Assembly (NCBI GenBank): GCA_964512995.1 | Contig: CAZELM010000042.1 | Span: 1-33,923 of the forward strand | Source: CAZELM01 sp964512995 | Lineage (GTDB): Bacteria > CSSED10-310 | Direction of reading: 5' to 3' | Length of the DNA stretch: 33,923 bases | Shown here: in pieces, positions 33,625-33,923 of the stretch | Layout of the letters: every line of letters starts with the position of its first letter | Position numbering within the stretch: position 1 is the first letter of the stretch | The notes under the pieces: generated by a model | Told to the model about the DNA's origin: nothing | Databases searched by the model: none | The model's input: the letters and a program-made list of their open reading frames with translations, nothing else | Position numbers and translations under genes: made by a program

Positions 33625-33923
33625 GCAGTCATCTTGTAACTGTGAGCGGTTATCTTGTGACTGTAAGCGGTCATCTTGTGACTGTAAGCGGTCATCTTGT
33701 GACTGTAAGCAGTCATCTTGTGACTGTGAGCGGTCATCTTGTGACTGTAAGCGGTCATCTTGCAACTGTGAGCGGTCATCTTGTGACTGTAAGCGGTCAT
33801 CTTGCAACTGTGAGCAGTCATCTTGTGACTGTGAGCGGTCATCTTGCGACTGTAAGCGGTCATCTTGCGACTGTGAGCGGTCATCTTGTGACTGTGAGCG
33901 GTCATCTTGCGACTGTGAGCGGT
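33625..33923. repeat. 21-bp tandem repeat array R (at least 14 units)
   Basis: Fourteen full units begin at 33625 and every 21 bp after that, and a fifteenth is cut by the window end at 33923. The common part is GTCATCTTG with ACTGT. Variable positions within the unit are 3 (G/A), 13-14 (CG, TG, CA or TA) and 20 (G/A), plus one C to T at position 6. All are transitions. On the minus strand the units read as an open MTAYSHK-like heptapeptide frame, which follows trivially from a 21-bp period without a stop. No start signal or gene context supports a protein. Function unknown. Confidence 0.97.

Noticed and set aside
33600..33905. Minus-strand 101-residue heptapeptide-repeat protein in array R
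   Set aside because: Starts are repeated ATGs of the unit, there is no Shine-Dalgarno, and the frame runs to the window end.

Overview
This is an accessory-looking stretch of a bacterial genome, probably from a metagenome assembly: it carries a 100-N scaffold gap and both ends of the window lie inside tandem repeats. Several cues suggest a diderm cell: lipobox proteins, a Blc-type outer-membrane lipocalin, paired SPFH proteins, and a secreted C25 peptidase with a lamin-tail domain. TGA is used as an ordinary stop by many genes here, so the code is standard. I cannot name the phylum; it looks like an uncultured lineage, and that is inference. There are no rRNA, tRNA, CRISPR, transposase or phage genes.

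Layout. 1-679: a 21-bp tandem array, a REP-like hairpin and a duplicated 99-bp block. 680-14729: mostly minus-strand genes for the cell surface. These include LamG-type and other beta-rich lipoproteins, three polytopic GT-C-like membrane proteins (one of them on the plus strand, at 4984-6987), a lipocalin, two SGNH hydrolases, and a fusion of a YdjM-like membrane domain to a TolB-like propeller. 14730-16014: a gene-free region holding a second 21-bp array and the assembly gap. 16015-21720: a HEAT-repeat protein, a DUF1848 Fe-S protein, and two SPFH proteins, one with a membrane helix and one a lipoprotein. 21865-30735: a polysaccharide module with a UGM-like flavoprotein, two GT-B glycosyltransferases, an O-antigen ligase/TPR protein, a further membrane protein and a thioredoxin. 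30845-33586: a gingipain-like peptidase. 33625-33923: a third 21-bp array running off the window.

The genes fit one theme: building, ligating, trimming and anchoring surface glycans and surface proteins.

Two things stand out. (1) The thioredoxin reading frame continues upstream, through a single in-frame TGA, into a 28-residue membrane anchor with a strong Shine-Dalgarno. Just after the TGA lies a hairpin whose loop AGGUCU matches the E. coli fdhF SECIS loop at nearly the same distance. I read it as a membrane-anchored selenoprotein thioredoxin. (2) Three arrays of different sequence share exactly the same 21-bp period. Their internal variation is almost all transitions, mostly CG to TG or CA. 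Their role is unknown.
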